Position numbers and translations under genes: made by a program. Below the pieces are notes generated by a model. The model did not search any database and was not told the origin of the DNA. It worked only from the letters and a program-made list of their open reading frames with translations. This document shows, one piece after another, positions 40,050 to 54,249 of a DNA stretch of 64,000 nucleotides. Every line of letters begins with the position of its first letter. The stretch's first letter is position 1. Origin of the DNA: Gymnogyps californianus (taxonomy: Eukaryota > Chordata > Aves > Accipitriformes > Cathartidae); assembly GCF_018139145.2 (NCBI RefSeq), contig NC_059482.1:4724294-4788293 (forward strand). Direction: 5' to 3'.

Positions 40050-40075
40050 ACCCCAAGTCTTGACCCCAAGTCTTG
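40050..40075. repeat. 13-bp direct tandem repeat, two copies
   Basis: The unit ACCCCAAGTCTTG occurs twice in perfect tandem at 40050-40062 and 40063-40075. A perfect AP-1 core, TGACTCA, lies just upstream at 40021-40027. No function can be assigned. Confidence 0.8.
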
Positions 40076-43000
40076 TTCCACTTGTCTCCATGGAAAGGCA
40101 ACCATCCAGATCCAAGCCCACAACTAATATCACAAACCTGGACTGCTTTCCTCCCTTGATCACTGGATGGGTACATAAATGGACGCAAAAATACTTGATT
40201 CTCAGAAATGTTTTTGGCTCCCTACTTTGCTCTGTTAAATTTACATTCTTTTCCCATGTGCTTTTTTTTTTTAAATTCCCTCCATCTTTCTTCCTTCTTC
40301 CATCTTTCGCAGATACTACCATTTGTGCTACATTGCCTTTGTTTCTGTAGCTCTAATGGATTGAATTCTCATTAGCTACAGGTGAAAAAAAAATCCACAT
40401 GGTTGGTAAAATTGCTGCCACTAGAGAGCATTTCAAATCTCTTAATGACTCCTAGTCTCAAATTGGTATTTCTTTGCTGAGTGAGGTGTTACTCAGTTTA
40501 TTGCACAGAGCACCACGGACATGATTAACCAGCCAAGGAACATTTATAGGAATCTGGGATCTCCACACATATCATGTTCACTCAAAAACCAGAAAGTGCA
40601 AGTTTTCACAACAGCGTAGCAGTTACCTCACTCACCAAGGCTCAGGCAGCCCCAGGCAACATTTGCCCCGCTTTTTCTGGGAACTTCACCCCTTCATGCT
40701 CTCTTCTATTTCCAACGGACATACTAGCTTCCTTTAGTTGTTAATTTCCAGATGGGGCTGATAAGCATTTTAACACCACCTTTCCTTGATTAGACTATTT
40801 TTAATAGTAAAAGCATTAATTGAAAGTGGTTTTGTTAGCAATTCCATAAGTGACTTTACCTCCCTTAACAAAGCTTCAGATTCCAAGTTTATCCAGACTT
40901 GGGGTTCTGAAATAATTTGGTTTTGTCAGTGATAGCGTCACCAACAAAGCATGGTGAAACATGCCTTCAGTCTTCTATTACTATCTTTTCAACAAATAGT
41001 TTGCTCTTTTTTTCTTCTTCCTTCTTTTCCCCCATTTTCCCTAAAGATAAATCCACAGTTCAAAACCCACAGTACATTTCACAAATATTATCACCTTACA
41101 GTTAAAAAGCTACCACTAACTTGGGTTCACTTTCCCACTTTAAAGAGGTCAGTTTTTAACCTTACTGAATGCTTGACTCTTGCTAGAATTAGAAATGTAA
41201 CGTATAAAAGTACAGGTTCCAGTGCGCAAACATCTTGATAGAGTCATAATTAGTGACAGAGTTACATTAGTCTCTTAAGAAGCTTTCAGATTACTATATA
41301 ATTGCAATACAGTCTTATATGTATATCATTTCATGGAATCATGCTGGGGAATTATGGAATCAATCAAGATGAAATTAGCTGAAAAGAACACACAATTTCC
41401 AAAGCAGTCATTGTCAAAATGCAGAACTTAAAACTTGGATTTAAACTTCTAAAAGCTGGAAGATCTCTGGAGTAATGGAACAATTAAGCTTCAATAATAC
41501 TTATGGTACACTGTTGTCCAGCATGTCAGTTATTGTCTTCCAGGTATATTATTACTGTCTTCAAGAAGTCAGAATTAAATGTTATTTAAATTTAATATTC
41601 ATTCACTGTGCTACAAAGCTGTACACTTACATTTTCAGTTAATAGCAATATCTGAAACAGTCTTCCAAGACAAGACCTGTATTTGACAAACCTGGACTAA
41701 GAGGAACTCTTAAACTTAATAAAAGTGGAAGTATAAGGCTCTGCAATAACTTAAAAAAAAAGGGGGGGGGAGACAGCTATACATTGTGAAAAGCTGCCTC
41801 ACAGGAAGCCAGAAAGGCAACTCTAGCTTGGGAATCAGATACCCAGAAAAACCTACTGTATCTAAGTAACCTGTCCTTCCACCATAGGTCGCACAAATGA
41901 CTTTCCCAAATCTTTTAAGATTGAAACAAAAATGCTAATAAGATTGAATGAGATAGACTGAAAAAAATACAATTATGAAATAATAGTGAAAAATAAGCAT
42001 TGTTTATAAGCCTGCACTCTTGTATAGCTGAGTCCAACATCCCATTCAAATTCTTCAGTGCTGAACTTTCTACTGCCTAGCTGAGAATTTTCAGCTATCG
42101 TGGGACACGAAACCATTAGTACACACCACTCAGTTTTATCAAATACCTCTTAAGCAATTTTGTCAATGGTTGGAAAATATATGTTTTAACAATCAGATGT
42201 AACAGGAGCTATTTTTGCCGCATTTACAGACATACAAGAAAACAGTAAGTCTTAAACCTGTGAAAGGAGTATCGAAATTCAAAAAACAAATACCCATGAA
42301 CACTCTTTAAGGTTATTTTCCCACCTCTCTCTTTTCCTTTATCTACTTTATACTACTGCAGTACATTTTGAAGTTAGTTTCAGCAAACAGTTTCAATTCG
42401 ACATTACAGGACACACTGTGACCATTCTCAACTCCAAGTCTATTAGAGTCAATAGAAAATCTCCCCTAACTTCTGTTTATTCAGGCCCTCATTGCTTAGG
42501 CTGTGTTTGGAGATCTAACACAAAGACAACGTGGCAGTAGCTAATGATAATGTTATATAATCAAAAGAAAGTTATAACTACACCTTGATAATTTTGACTG
42601 CTTCTAATTTGAAACAAAAGCCGTCTAACAGTCCTAAATGATAGGATTAATGACCTTTTAAAAATCTAGAAATAAATAGTTTTAAAAATATTACATTAAG
42701 CTATTATATTAGTACAAAAACTATTCCTACTAACATTGAAAAGAGCTGGATGTATTTAAAAACCGCAAACGAAGTATCTACCAGACTGACTTTTGCTTGG
42801 TTTGTGTAAAGCCAGTAATCAGTTCATAAAGTAGAATCATTACTCGAGTAGGTAGAAAAATTGAAGGGTGAATCTCTGGTCCTAACATTTTCACTGGAGG
42901 TTTTGCCAGTATTGCATGGCAGTTTTATTTCTACCTAACAGTTTTCAATACAACTATGCGGTATCTCAAGATACAACATGCTAAACATACAGTAATTTCA

Positions 43001-44892
43001 GGTGTTTGTAGAGCCCCCGAAAATGGAATATCTGTTCTTTCCAAGGTACTTGACAAAAATACAGAAGGTCTTTAGAGTGTACTTTTAAACTCTACTGCTA
43101 AATTTCTAAAAACCCACAAATGGATCAAGTGTAATTGCAAATTGCTGGTAGCTATCATGAAATCAATATGGTTCTTTTTACTGGTGCCCACCAAGAACTT
43201 ACTTTATCTCCATGTATACACTGTAAAAAGGTCTTCACCTGTTTGTAGCTTTTGTAAGGGCTCTCTCCAACAAAATCATAGATAATAAAATATTATTCAT
43301 GTTTATTTGCATCAAGATGCCTCAGTATACCTAAGTCTGAACTTGCAAAAATATTTAATTCAATTTTGCAACCACCAATTACCCAAACTTAATCTACACA
43401 GAAAATAGTCACTCTAGGTTAGTGTGATAATTCATTCAAACTTTATAATTTCCTTCCTCGAAAAACTAGAAGCTGAGCCATAAAATTTAACTATGCATAA
43501 CATCTACATTTTCTGACTCAGCAAGCCAAAAGTTGTCTTTGTTCCAAGCGAGGGTGTCTTTGTTTTAGTGTTTTCTCCTATTGACACAGATATTTATATA
43601 AATACGTATACATAAACATATGCATGTGTGTACAAAAACTGGCATCTATATATTAAGATACAGTTTAATGTATGTGCATGCAAACATTAATGTGCTTTCA
43701 GAAGTTTCACTTCAGTCTACGCTAGTCAGCAAGAGAAGTAACAGACACCTAAAGGCTTGCAGGTAACAAGTCAAATACATGCTCATCATTCGCAGTTACT
43801 GAAACGAATCCCTACTTCACTGCGCTAAACCGAACTGCATATCAAAACTTGCAGTACCACTGGAACAAATGCTTTACTAAGGACGTAAAGCACAAAGCAG
43901 TAATAATGTACACCTCAGTTTACCAGAGCTTTTGTGCTGTGGAAAAAGGCCAAATTTGTAACAGAAAATACAGGTGCTATTAACCATCCTTTTAACATAG
44001 TGAGATCTATTACAATGACAGTACATATCAAGTATTATCTTAAGCATCCCAATTGCCACTGATTTTCTCTACTGGCAAGCAAACATTAACGTGATTTAAT
44101 CTGATGACTCATTCAGAAAAAGAACTCCATACATTTCCAAAAATCTCCTACAGAAATAATCTAAAAGATTAAGGTGATTTCAAGTATACCGGAAAGAACT
44201 GCACAATTGCTTGCTTTTAGCTCTAACAGATGGTTGTAAGATTATAAAGAAGATTTATTGATATCTCTTTGAGAATAAATAACAAATAATCCACAGAAGC
44301 AAACACAGAACGTTAATATTGTTGAGTGATTAATTACATCGTATTTAAAGTTTTATGTAATCTCTTTGATTAAGAAGCCTTATGCAAGAATTCAGCCAAA
44401 TCAGTATCTTGTTGACCGTCACAAACAAAAAATGCCTTTAAGTCAGATGACACGGATTCTTCAAAATATTTTCCCAATTTTCAAAGTGCATTGATAAAGA
44501 TCTTTCCCTCAACTTCCACTATGTAACAAATAAAACTACGATATAATAATATGAAGCTATAATTCTCACAATCAGCACTGCCTACTTTTGCAAAAGACTC
44601 CAGCAACAAAAAAAATTAAATCTACAAACTCATGATTTAGTAACAGCTTGAGTAATAGCTTCCTTTCCTTAAAGATTACACATGGTTACCTTTGGATGTT
44701 TTAACCAATAATTATTAGAGATGGGTTTAAACTGTAAATGCTCTGTCTAGATATGAAACATTCCCAAAGTTTAAGATGACCTTTATAGGAAGCTCTAGAT
44801 TGAACCCAGTAATATACTATCTGTATTGTATTCTTTTTAAAAAATATCTAAGCTACCTAACAGGCATTACTGTTATCATGTATATCACCATC

Positions 44893-44917
44893 AAAAAAAA
44901 AAAAAAAAAAAAAAAAA
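44893..44917 (+). repeat. 25-base poly-A tract
   Basis: This is an uninterrupted A run followed by GAAAG. It could be the tail of a retrocopy, but the sequence before it shows no recognisable gene or LINE 3' end, so a simple homopolymer is the safer reading. Confidence 0.85.
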
Positions 44918-45891
44918 GAAAGATTCAGCTTCAAAAACATTTTTCTTGGCCACTTATCTGTTTTTATCCCATATACAACTGAGCTTTTCAATTTTCTGTG
45001 AAACCTAGTCCATCAATACACAGCTTATGTCTTTTCATAACAAATATACCTTCAAAAAAAAAATCAGTATTTCATGACACCTAAGCCTGCAGGAAAAAAA
45101 AAAATTCCATATAATAATCTAGTAATATAACAATTATATTTTCAGGCTCTCATCACCAGCTATTAACAATTAAAATTTTAACATTCAAGAACCCATATAA
45201 TACAAAGAACAGAAATTCTGTTCCTGGAGTTGAATGAAATTTACTTTTTAGAGGAATGAACTGGAGGGTAAATACACACAAGGTCCTATAATAAAAGGTT
45301 TGATTTTGCCCAACGGTTGCCTGAAGCCAAGAAAAAAATTGTAGGCAATAGAAATAGATTGAATCTTTTCTTTTTTTTTTTTTTAAAGGCAACAGTATAT
45401 TTTATAAACTTGCTAGTTAGTATCAGCCTCTGAATTTCTCAATTATCAATACATAAATCTTAATTACAGTTATTATACAATTAAAACATCACTTTTTTCC
45501 AAAAGAAACAAACAAATAAAACATTTCCAGGCTTTCTAATCCACTTGTGACTACATACAAGATTTTTTCCCTGCCTGTAGCAGCATTATCTTTTCTAACT
45601 CTGAAAAATTAGATGATTTCCAGTCACATACAATTGCTTACCATAACATCGTTCAATGTCAAAAAATACAATTCAAAGCTAATGGTAAGATTTTGTGAAA
45701 GTTTAAGCTGTTAAATTATTAAACTGTTACATACATAAGTTTGGTGCATAATGGCTATACATTCTGTATCTTGCAGAATGTAAATGCAGCTATTAGTGTG
45801 GAAAAAAATCAGTTTAACACTTTAGTTGAGATGGAAGAAAAAAAGAATAAAGACATTCAAGAAGCAAAAGTCTTCACGTTGAACAAACCGT

Positions 45892-45918
45892 GGGGGGTGG
45901 AGGGGTGGGGAGGGCGGG
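45892..45918 (+). repeat. Tight G-quadruplex motif
   Basis: G-tracts of 6, 4, 4, 3 and 3 bases occur, the last four joined by single-base loops (T, A, C) at 45902-45918. One-base loops give the most stable predicted quadruplexes. A further GGG follows at 45923. The G-rich strand is the CDH13 template strand. Confidence 0.85.
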
Positions 45919-48900
45919 AAGTGGGATATTTGTATAAAGTATTCTAAATGTTAGAAAGAAATTCACACTCTCGTAGTAACAAGGTCTTGCTTCTAGATGA
46001 GCTTAGGAGTCAAGGAGATTCTGTTGCATCCACCAGAACAAGCTAAAGCAATTCTAAACCTGTCTTAAGAAAAACCGTTCAAACCTGTTTAGCAGGGATG
46101 AACCTGGTATAGCCTGGCCCTGCTACTCTACGAGACACATCAGGATCCAACAGAAAAAGCTACACTGAGCTGTGCTCTGGTAACATCTGGCACAATGGGG
46201 CCTCAGAGACTAACTCGCAACCAGGAGTTATATGGATGCCAGAGAAGCCTCTGAGTGGCTCCGACCTGCACACGTGGCTTTCTGCTTCCCACTGGTCAGA
46301 AACGTGAAGCTGATGTTAGAGTCTGGAAGATGGTCTGCTCTGAGTAAACTGGGTTTTTGGTGGGTCCCTGATTCATTGATATCAGGGTTTTATCCTATTA
46401 TGCCTAACAAACATGTAATCCATCCTATAAAGACGGAATTAAAATAGAAATCAAATAGAAACATAGGTCTCCAGTGCCATTTTAAACTGGCAAAATATAA
46501 ATATCCAACCAGTTCCTGCTCCACCCGCACTGTGCAGAGAGAGGATTCAGCTATATTGTGCAATTACTGTAAGTAGCCACAACTATTCTGGGCCTTGGTT
46601 TTATACCTTGTTCAAAACATAACCAATACTGAAGCCTTGGATTTACAGCCATAACAAGGCACTGGCTCACTGCCAATACAGAGAAAAGAGAACACACACC
46701 TAAAAAGGAAAACATAATTTAATTTCACGGCTGTTTCCACTTCATACTAACCACTTCTTACTGATACTAACTGACATTAAGTGATAATCTATAATCACCT
46801 ATGGCCATATTTAACTTCAATTACGTAGGTATAAATCCAAAATATATCTAGTTTTCATAGACATTTCTTCAACTCAGTGTTAACAAATAGCACAATCCAT
46901 ACTTCATCACCTTATATTTTCAGATTATTAATCTAGTTACATGATTTAGAACTAATGAAAGAGTTAACCACTATTTCTTATGTAATTAATTGCTGTCTCC
47001 CTCTATTTAACTGCAGTTATAGAATGACTAAAACATCTAATGGTAACAAATATAAAGCATGTTACCTATAATAGTGCACCTGTTTTAATCTTTATAGTGA
47101 TATAGTAACTTTCATATTGCACTTTCAGGCAAAAAGGACTGGACTTATCTAGAATATTAGTGAGTCTCATGAAAATAGAATTTAAATATTTGGAGATCCT
47201 CTGAATAATATGCTGACGCATATAATGATGAAGGCACAAAAGCGTATCCATCTTCACAAAGAACTTAGCAATATACTTAAAATATATGTGTTTTTCTCTT
47301 GTAATTTAAGGGAAATGCAGGTCTGAAACTGTAGGGATAATTAATGAGGTAAAACAATCCTTTAGATTAATGAAGCAAGTTCGTTTCCCCAGGATCAGAC
47401 TTTATTGTTTAATTTTTACTGAAAATTAAGGCTGCAGGCATATGATCACAATTCTCAAATAAAAATAAGAAATTATTTAATGGTATTAGTAACTATTTTT
47501 TCAAAATTAGTCAACAACACATCATGGAGTTACAAAAATAATTTAACAAGGTCTACTAATTTTATTAATAATGAAAATCACCTCAATATGTATGTTTCTA
47601 TGGCTACAGTTGTTGTGTCTAGAATACAGAAAGATCTTAAAACAGTCCCAGGATTACCAGCTAATATGAAGAGCAGAGAAGATTTTGAAATTGATATTTA
47701 GAAAGAACAGTCAAGTCTTTTCAATTACAAATCATTCATTTCAATTTCAGCCAAAGAAATCAATAGGCAAGAAAACAGATCTCTTGTCAATTAGGACTCC
47801 TTCTCTAGATCTATCACTTCGGCATATCTTAGACATTTTCAATTGACAACACAGTATATCAGCCTTAAACTAAATTTACAGAGCAGTACAACAATTTAAA
47901 CATGACACTATGCTCAAAAATTTAAACCTACAAACCCCTCAATTTATACAGTTAAGACTGGGGATATATTCCCATTACAACCACAGGTCTGAGGAGTGAT
48001 CTGTCGTTTGATTGCACTATTGTCTTTTTACAGTTTTGATATTTCACTCCAAAACAAAAGGAACCATAAGCATCTCATAGCACAACATGTCTGTCTACCA
48101 TACACTAACAAAAACGTTGCTAGCGTACAATGGTATTTAGTCGGTCAGACATATTCTGTACGTTTAAATTCTGTTACCTATCACAGCACTATATTTAACT
48201 GAAATCTAGATATTACAGTTTTCTCACTTATAACACACAGCATCTCCTTGCCTCTCACTTCCTTGAGTAATCGGAAATACATATATCTAGAAAAAAAAAT
48301 TAGAAAATTTAGTTGCTAAATTTAGCCCTTCTCCAATGTCTTGTAGACGAAGAAGTAGAGCTGAAGCCTTAAATCACCCAATTAAAAAGCCCAACTTCAA
48401 ATGACCCTAACCTCCAGGGACAACTTCTGCATGGTTAACACATTGGGACAATTTAACCTGAAAACAGCATATATGTCAGCCCAGCATCACAGGTGTAAGG
48501 AACCAAATTAAATTACAGTTGCCCTTTAAAAAACAAGCCAGCACTTTTCTCCAAAAGAAGTCACGCTAAAGACAAGGGACTTCTTTCTGAGCACCTCTAG
48601 GAACTACACAAAATTCAGGAGCATCCAGAACTTCTCCAGAGGCTTTTGGGGGCCTACTCATGGAGTTGAACTCAGTGCAAGACAGAGCAGCTCCTATTGA
48701 CCCCTGTGTTTTTCTACCTATTTCAATAATCAGACATTATAATATTTCCTGTTACATTACAGGAGAGCTGGATGTGCCGAAATGCTCATAAACGTCAGAA
48801 GAAATAACTGTTTAACTCCACTTTCTAACTGTGTATTACACACCGTCAAACTGAAGGAAATAGGTACCTAAATTCCCCTGAAAATGTGGGCCTTAGTAAC

Positions 48901-49489
48901 TTAAATCTCACTGCTTTCAGGAATAGCTTTTTATTTCTAACATTGCCTACATGCTTTTGAAATGTGGAATGACTCTATAAATAATAAAGCAATATTTGAA
49001 TACAAATAATGAGTCAGACATTCCTCACCCTTTCTCTCTACTTTCCAGGTACATTTGCATGATATAAATTCTATTTAGAAGAACAAAAGCTTAAACTTGA
49101 GATGGTTTGTGGGAATACAGAACTGCAAAGGAAGTATTTGTGCAGCCACCCTGAGATCTTTTTGTAGTTTGTTGTCTTTGCAAAGAGCAATAAAAATAAC
49201 ACGCAATTCACAGATGAACCATGCACAGCAAATCACACACGGGTGGTTGTGGGTCAGTCCCAGGACACGTCTGCCCCTGTATTCCACCTGTAATGATGAC
49301 CGATACCGTCCTGTACTAGCATCAGAGCCCAAACCATCAGGCGTAACAGCAAGAAGTATACCCTTTACTTTTGGCCTCTACATCCTGTGACAATATGTAG
49401 AGTATCACAATGCTTGACAAAAACAGTATTTTTTTTTCTTTCAATCCACCACCTGGTAGCCAATGGAAGTTCCTTAGTTCTTCAGTAGG

Positions 49490-50740
49490 AAAAAGAGTGG
49501 ATAATTGTTCCCTGTGTTTCTCCATGTGATCAACAACTTTCTAGAGCACTATCATATCCATCCTTAGTTGTTTCTTTTCCAACATGACGAGCCCTGTTCT
49601 GTTTAAACTCTCCATTTCTTACCTCTGATTATCTACATTGCCCTTCTCTGAAGCTTCCCTAAGTCTACTGCAACCTTTTTAAGATGGCATGACAAGAACA
49701 CAAAATTCAACTTCCTATTTGACATCTGGTAATTGTTAAGGATTGAGCTGACTTTTTCAGAGACCAACCCACAATGGTTCCAGAACTGCTCCTGAATTTT
49801 ATATGTGATTAATCTGCAGTTATCAACAAACTCAATCATTCAGTACCATTAAATCTTTCTGCAACACTATAATGTTTTCATTACTTGTCACTCTCTTGAA
49901 TCGTCTTGGATAATCTGCAACTCGTCACCTCACTGTCTCCTTTTTCAGATAATTTTTTATTGTGTTAAACATCACAAATCACTGTAGAGATCCTTGAAAA
50001 TATCCATTGGTAAAACCTTCCCTATGAAAATCTATTTCCACACTGATGTTTCAGTCTTTTTTAGCCAAAAGAAGGCATCCCCTCTTAGTAGAGAAATCCA
50101 AGTATGGTTTATTGATCAGATTTATCTACACCTTTGACTCCTCCATAGATCTTAATACATTTATGAGATATGACTTGCCTTCAAAGGAGCCATGTTGACT
50201 ATTCACTTCATGATCATCCAAAAGTTTATCTATTCTACTGACTGTTACAGCTTGGCTTTGACTGATTCACCTAGTGTGGGAGTAGGATTCAGTGGGCTGT
50301 AGCTCCTAATGCATTTCAAGGCTTCCTAGGGTCCTTTTTAAAAAGGATGGGCAGTATATGACACCCACATTCCAGTGCAAGTGAAGCTAATGCTTGTGAG
50401 TGGTTACATGCCACAGTTAGGAGTTCAGCAATGCCTGTTTGAGCTCTCTTCAAATTTGGTCTTTGCTATTTTATAATATTCATTTTTCTGGTTTGCTCTG
50501 CACCCATTTCTTTTGACACTTCAGTTTGAAATGCTCCTTCAGACTCCTATCTCCTTCCTTCATTGAGAACATCTGCAGTGTGACACAGCCTCCCTTGCAG
50601 GGAACATGCTAGTTTCCAAAATACTTGAAAAACTTTTACTGGTAGTTTATAGTTTACTCTTCCATTTTGACAGGACTTTCACTTTTTAAGGGAGGTTGGG
50701 GATTTTGAAGAACCCTCTTACAGTCTTTCTGAACCTCCAA
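49490..50740 (-). mobile_element. Ancient CR1/L3-type LINE remnant, RT to near the 3' part
   Basis: The plus strand matches, block after block, the antisense of an old amniote CR1-like ORF2. Recognisable stretches include CATGTTGACT at about 50191 and TTACATGCCACAGTTAGGAGTT at about 50404, together with a block near 49540-49600 from the part after the RT. The FADD catalytic box survives only as a degraded LADY-like remnant at 49909-49920, beside a conserved SEV tripeptide. No frame is open for long, so it is dead. The orientation is that of CDH13. It is far older than the plus-strand CR1 at 54250-56665. The ends are approximate, and identification rests on memory of the family consensus. Confidence 0.72.
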
Positions 50741-53700
50741 CGGAAGTAAAACTGTTAATGTTAACTGTTTGTCAGCTAATTGCTGTCACACAGATTTACG
50801 AAAACCAAAATCTCCTGACAGTAAATTCATGACTGAAACCAATGGCAGATCCTGCTACTAAATTATTTGCAATGAGATAATTTCTGTAGCTCTTCAACGC
50901 AATAATTTCTTACTTTGAAAGCTACTGCATAACGGTCCACATGGTTCATTACACAAGCAGCAGGGAGTCCCTCCTTGAGAGAACGAAGGACAAAAAATGG
51001 CAACATAGCTGTATTTTGCCTCTAGTCCTTGATTTAAAAAGCTGATGGGAAAATTTTAGTCTAATTCTAAAAATATAATTAACTCTGACAGTCTAATAAG
51101 AATTTTAGAAAATTGTTCTTTTGAAAAGCACGTGAAGAAAAAATTATTTTTTGCTTCTACCTCTGCTGTAAGTAAATATTGCACTAGAATGCATTATACC
51201 TGTCTTCATCTGCTATAAATTATACACATATATGTGTACACATAAATTATGATCAGTGAACATGTGCTTAGTTTGTTCCCAGAATTAAAAGGCTGTTCAG
51301 GATGGGAAAGTTTTCAACATAATAAAATATGGTCAAAGCTTATTTTCTTGTAAACAAGAAAAAGAACTGGAGGATACCTTCAGCAGCTAGCATGTTCAGA
51401 GCCCATAGCAGGTGACTGAACTACATCTGTATCTTTTTATCTGAAGAGTTTGAAATCACCAATCTTTGTGGAATCTTGGGGAAAAAAAATACAATCAATT
51501 TTCTACTACTTACAGAGAGTGTCCTTCATCAGTCATCCCCTACAGGAAACAATATGCCTGTTTTTTAAGATTTCTCATTAACAGATAATTACACTTTTTT
51601 TTCTGAAGCATTATTGACTGTACCATGATTGTGTTCTTTTTTTTTTTAAAAAAAAGGAGATCATTTGTTAAATAATAATACTCTAAGATTCTCACAAGAA
51701 AATAAATTAATAAAATTCAGCAATGGTATTATCTGACTTTTAAAAAAAAAATTAATCCATGTATAATAGATTCTATTAATTCAAATTAATTTTCATGTTC
51801 CAGTGACCCTTAGTAAATTCAGATTAGAAAGCCCAACAGCACAGTAATAATGGATGAAGTTGATTTATTATGTTTTCCTATTTACACAATTTCAGCATGC
51901 TCTGTATTGTTCATTAATTTTTATTGGTGATAAAATTAATATAGATCCTTATAGTTTTTCCCTTATATTCCCTCGCTATAATTAGTGAGTTCTCCATTGT
52001 AGACACTGCTCTCTGAATATGCCTGATTTAACCATTACTCCAACCCTACAAGGAACAATAGTTTCTTCAGTAACATTTAAGGGCTTGTTTGGCAGGTTGA
52101 AAAGAATCTGCTGAGGAACGGCTGTTATGCTGAACACCTACTCCTGTAGTCCGGTCTCCTAAAAAAATAGCATTTAAGTGATCATGCTGTCTGATCCATT
52201 TTAAGCCTATTGGCTCGTTTCGACCAAATTTGACCAAAAAAATCCAAGATACAAAGTTCCTAGAAGTTCCATGAAAATTATAGCAATGTAAAGCAAAAAG
52301 ACCTACTAACACCTACAGAGAGAGAAAGGCAGGAAGAGTTTCCATTTTGCACATGTATATTCATTGCCCAGTCAGGCTAGCTGTAGCTCCAGGATGTGCT
52401 CTCTCTTATCCCAGTTTGAAATACCAGAAAGTAGAAAATAACACCAGCGATGCTGAGGGCACTGTGGGATGACTTAGGGTCACTGTGCTTGAGGTCCTAT
52501 CACAGATAAGAGGACCTGGGTTTGTTGTAGGGAACTCATATTTGTAGGAAACCAGCCTTCATCACTTCAATTGCTCATGAAAATACTTGTAAGATATCGT
52601 ATATCAGGTTTGAACATGAATTTCTGTTAAATTAGTATAGCCCCTGAATTCAAGTCGTAGCCACACTCAGCTACATCCACACTTCCTCATTTTTTTTGCA
52701 ATTCTAATAAGTAAAAAATATATTAAGACACGTGTTATTGGATTATAGGGATCACTACTACTTTCAATTTCTGGACTTCATTGTTGTACAGACTTCTATT
52801 ATCAAAATCCATTCTCATCTCCAGCAAGCTCAATTGAGAATGTAAGCCTAATAGTTTTGTCCATGTGTTGTAGAAATGAAAAGAAAAACTTCTGAAGCAG
52901 TGCAAAAATACTTATGATATCGAAAAAAGAAACAAATCTGAACCTTGATGAAAATCCTATTCTCCAAATGTACTTTAATAATTTTCCCTGTAAACATAGT
53001 GAAATAAAGTATAACCTGATATGTACATGATCAGCTTAGTTCATGCTTCCTTCAAGTGTCCTTTTTTCCTCCTACAATCTCCCCAGATGGTTGGCCTGAT
53101 CCAAAGTCCTTTCCCACTTTGATAGGAGAATTTCTGTTAGCTTCAAGTGCTTTCATGTGCTTAAGGTCAGACATCATTGTACAATGATACAGTAAAATGC
53201 TTTAGTATGTGCTTAACAGACAGACTGCCACTCCATGGAAGTGCTGAGTGATGAGGACAAGCTTATAAAGACTGTTACATCTCACCTTAAACTGCAACTC
53301 AAGCTAAATAAAATTGCTAAAATAATGTACTGGCAAAATTGTGCAAATATTTTAATAGTCATTTCAATTCTTAGATAGAATTTGTAGAAATATTTATTCC
53401 ATGTTATCCACCTGTTCTTCAGAAATATGAGACAGTAACATGGCAGGAAAATAAGATGTGGAAGAACAACAACACAACTGATACTTGTTGACATAAGAGC
53501 AGATGAAACTGGGAGACTTTCCAATAGAAGCAATATGTACTCACAGCAGCATCTTATAGATTAAAATGGGAGAAAAAGTACATACAAAGTCAATAGCATC
53601 GACCAAGAAGAGAGTACGTGAAAGTCTGGATATGTGTGTACGAGCCTGTACTCATTTATTGTTATGCATCTCTGAGTATGTATGTGTATATAAATACAGT

Positions 53701-54249
53701 ATGGTGGGCATGATTCCTGTATTTAAATTCCAAATATATAAATTCCAATAATTAGCATGACTTCATAAACAGCCTCAGAAAATTTAAAGAATATGATGCC
53801 AAACCAAAAATCAACACTCTTGCTAATTTAATTACAGAACATTGGAAAGCAGGTTAATCCAAAAGTACAGTTGTCTGAACTTTCATTTGCCTTTGCTTAA
53901 GCAATGTTTCAATGGCAGAAAGTGATTTTTCTCTTTTTGAGTGATTTTAAAGAAAGTAGAGTTGTCAAACTACAATGTTCTTTTCAAAAGATAAGCAAAA
54001 GGAAATTGGAGATTTCTGTAATTGAAAATTTTAGTTCAACAATGGATCGTTGATTACAATGAAATAATTCATATTTTTATATATTTGACCTTGAAAGTAA
54101 AATAGGTCAATAGAGTAGAGCAACATTTACTTCAAAATGACATATTATTAACTATGATAAAAGACATCAGTTCATCTTTATATAAGGTAAGGCAAAAAGA
54201 AGATGTCCTCATTATACACTTAAAGGTGCGAAGATACCCAAGTCATTTC
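50741..54249. other. Unique intron sequence, no gene seen
   Basis: The sequence is AT-rich, with a 16-bp perfect TA/CA palindrome at 51223-51238 and a T11A8 run at 51637-51655. Near 53090-53150 there is weak similarity to a repeat common in turtles and crocodiles (GGCCTGATCCAAAG). No exon was recognised. Confidence 0.6.

Larger units (their letters stand above)
35562..49489. other. Unique intron sequence, no gene seen
   Basis: No coding similarity was recognised. Notable simple sequence includes a 13-bp tandem pair at 40050-40075, an A-run/G-run junction at 41751-41770, a 25-base A run at 44893-44917, a 14-base T run at 45371-45384 and a G-quadruplex block at 45892-45918. The longest open frame (36661-37104, minus) starts only at TTG and has no recognised relative. 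Confidence 0.6.

Noticed and set aside
41751..41770. A-run/G-run junction as a functional element
   Set aside because: It is simple homopolymer sequence that is prone to slippage and read error.
44893..44917. Poly-A tract as the tail of a processed pseudogene
   Set aside because: No gene-like sequence or flanking duplication was found before it.
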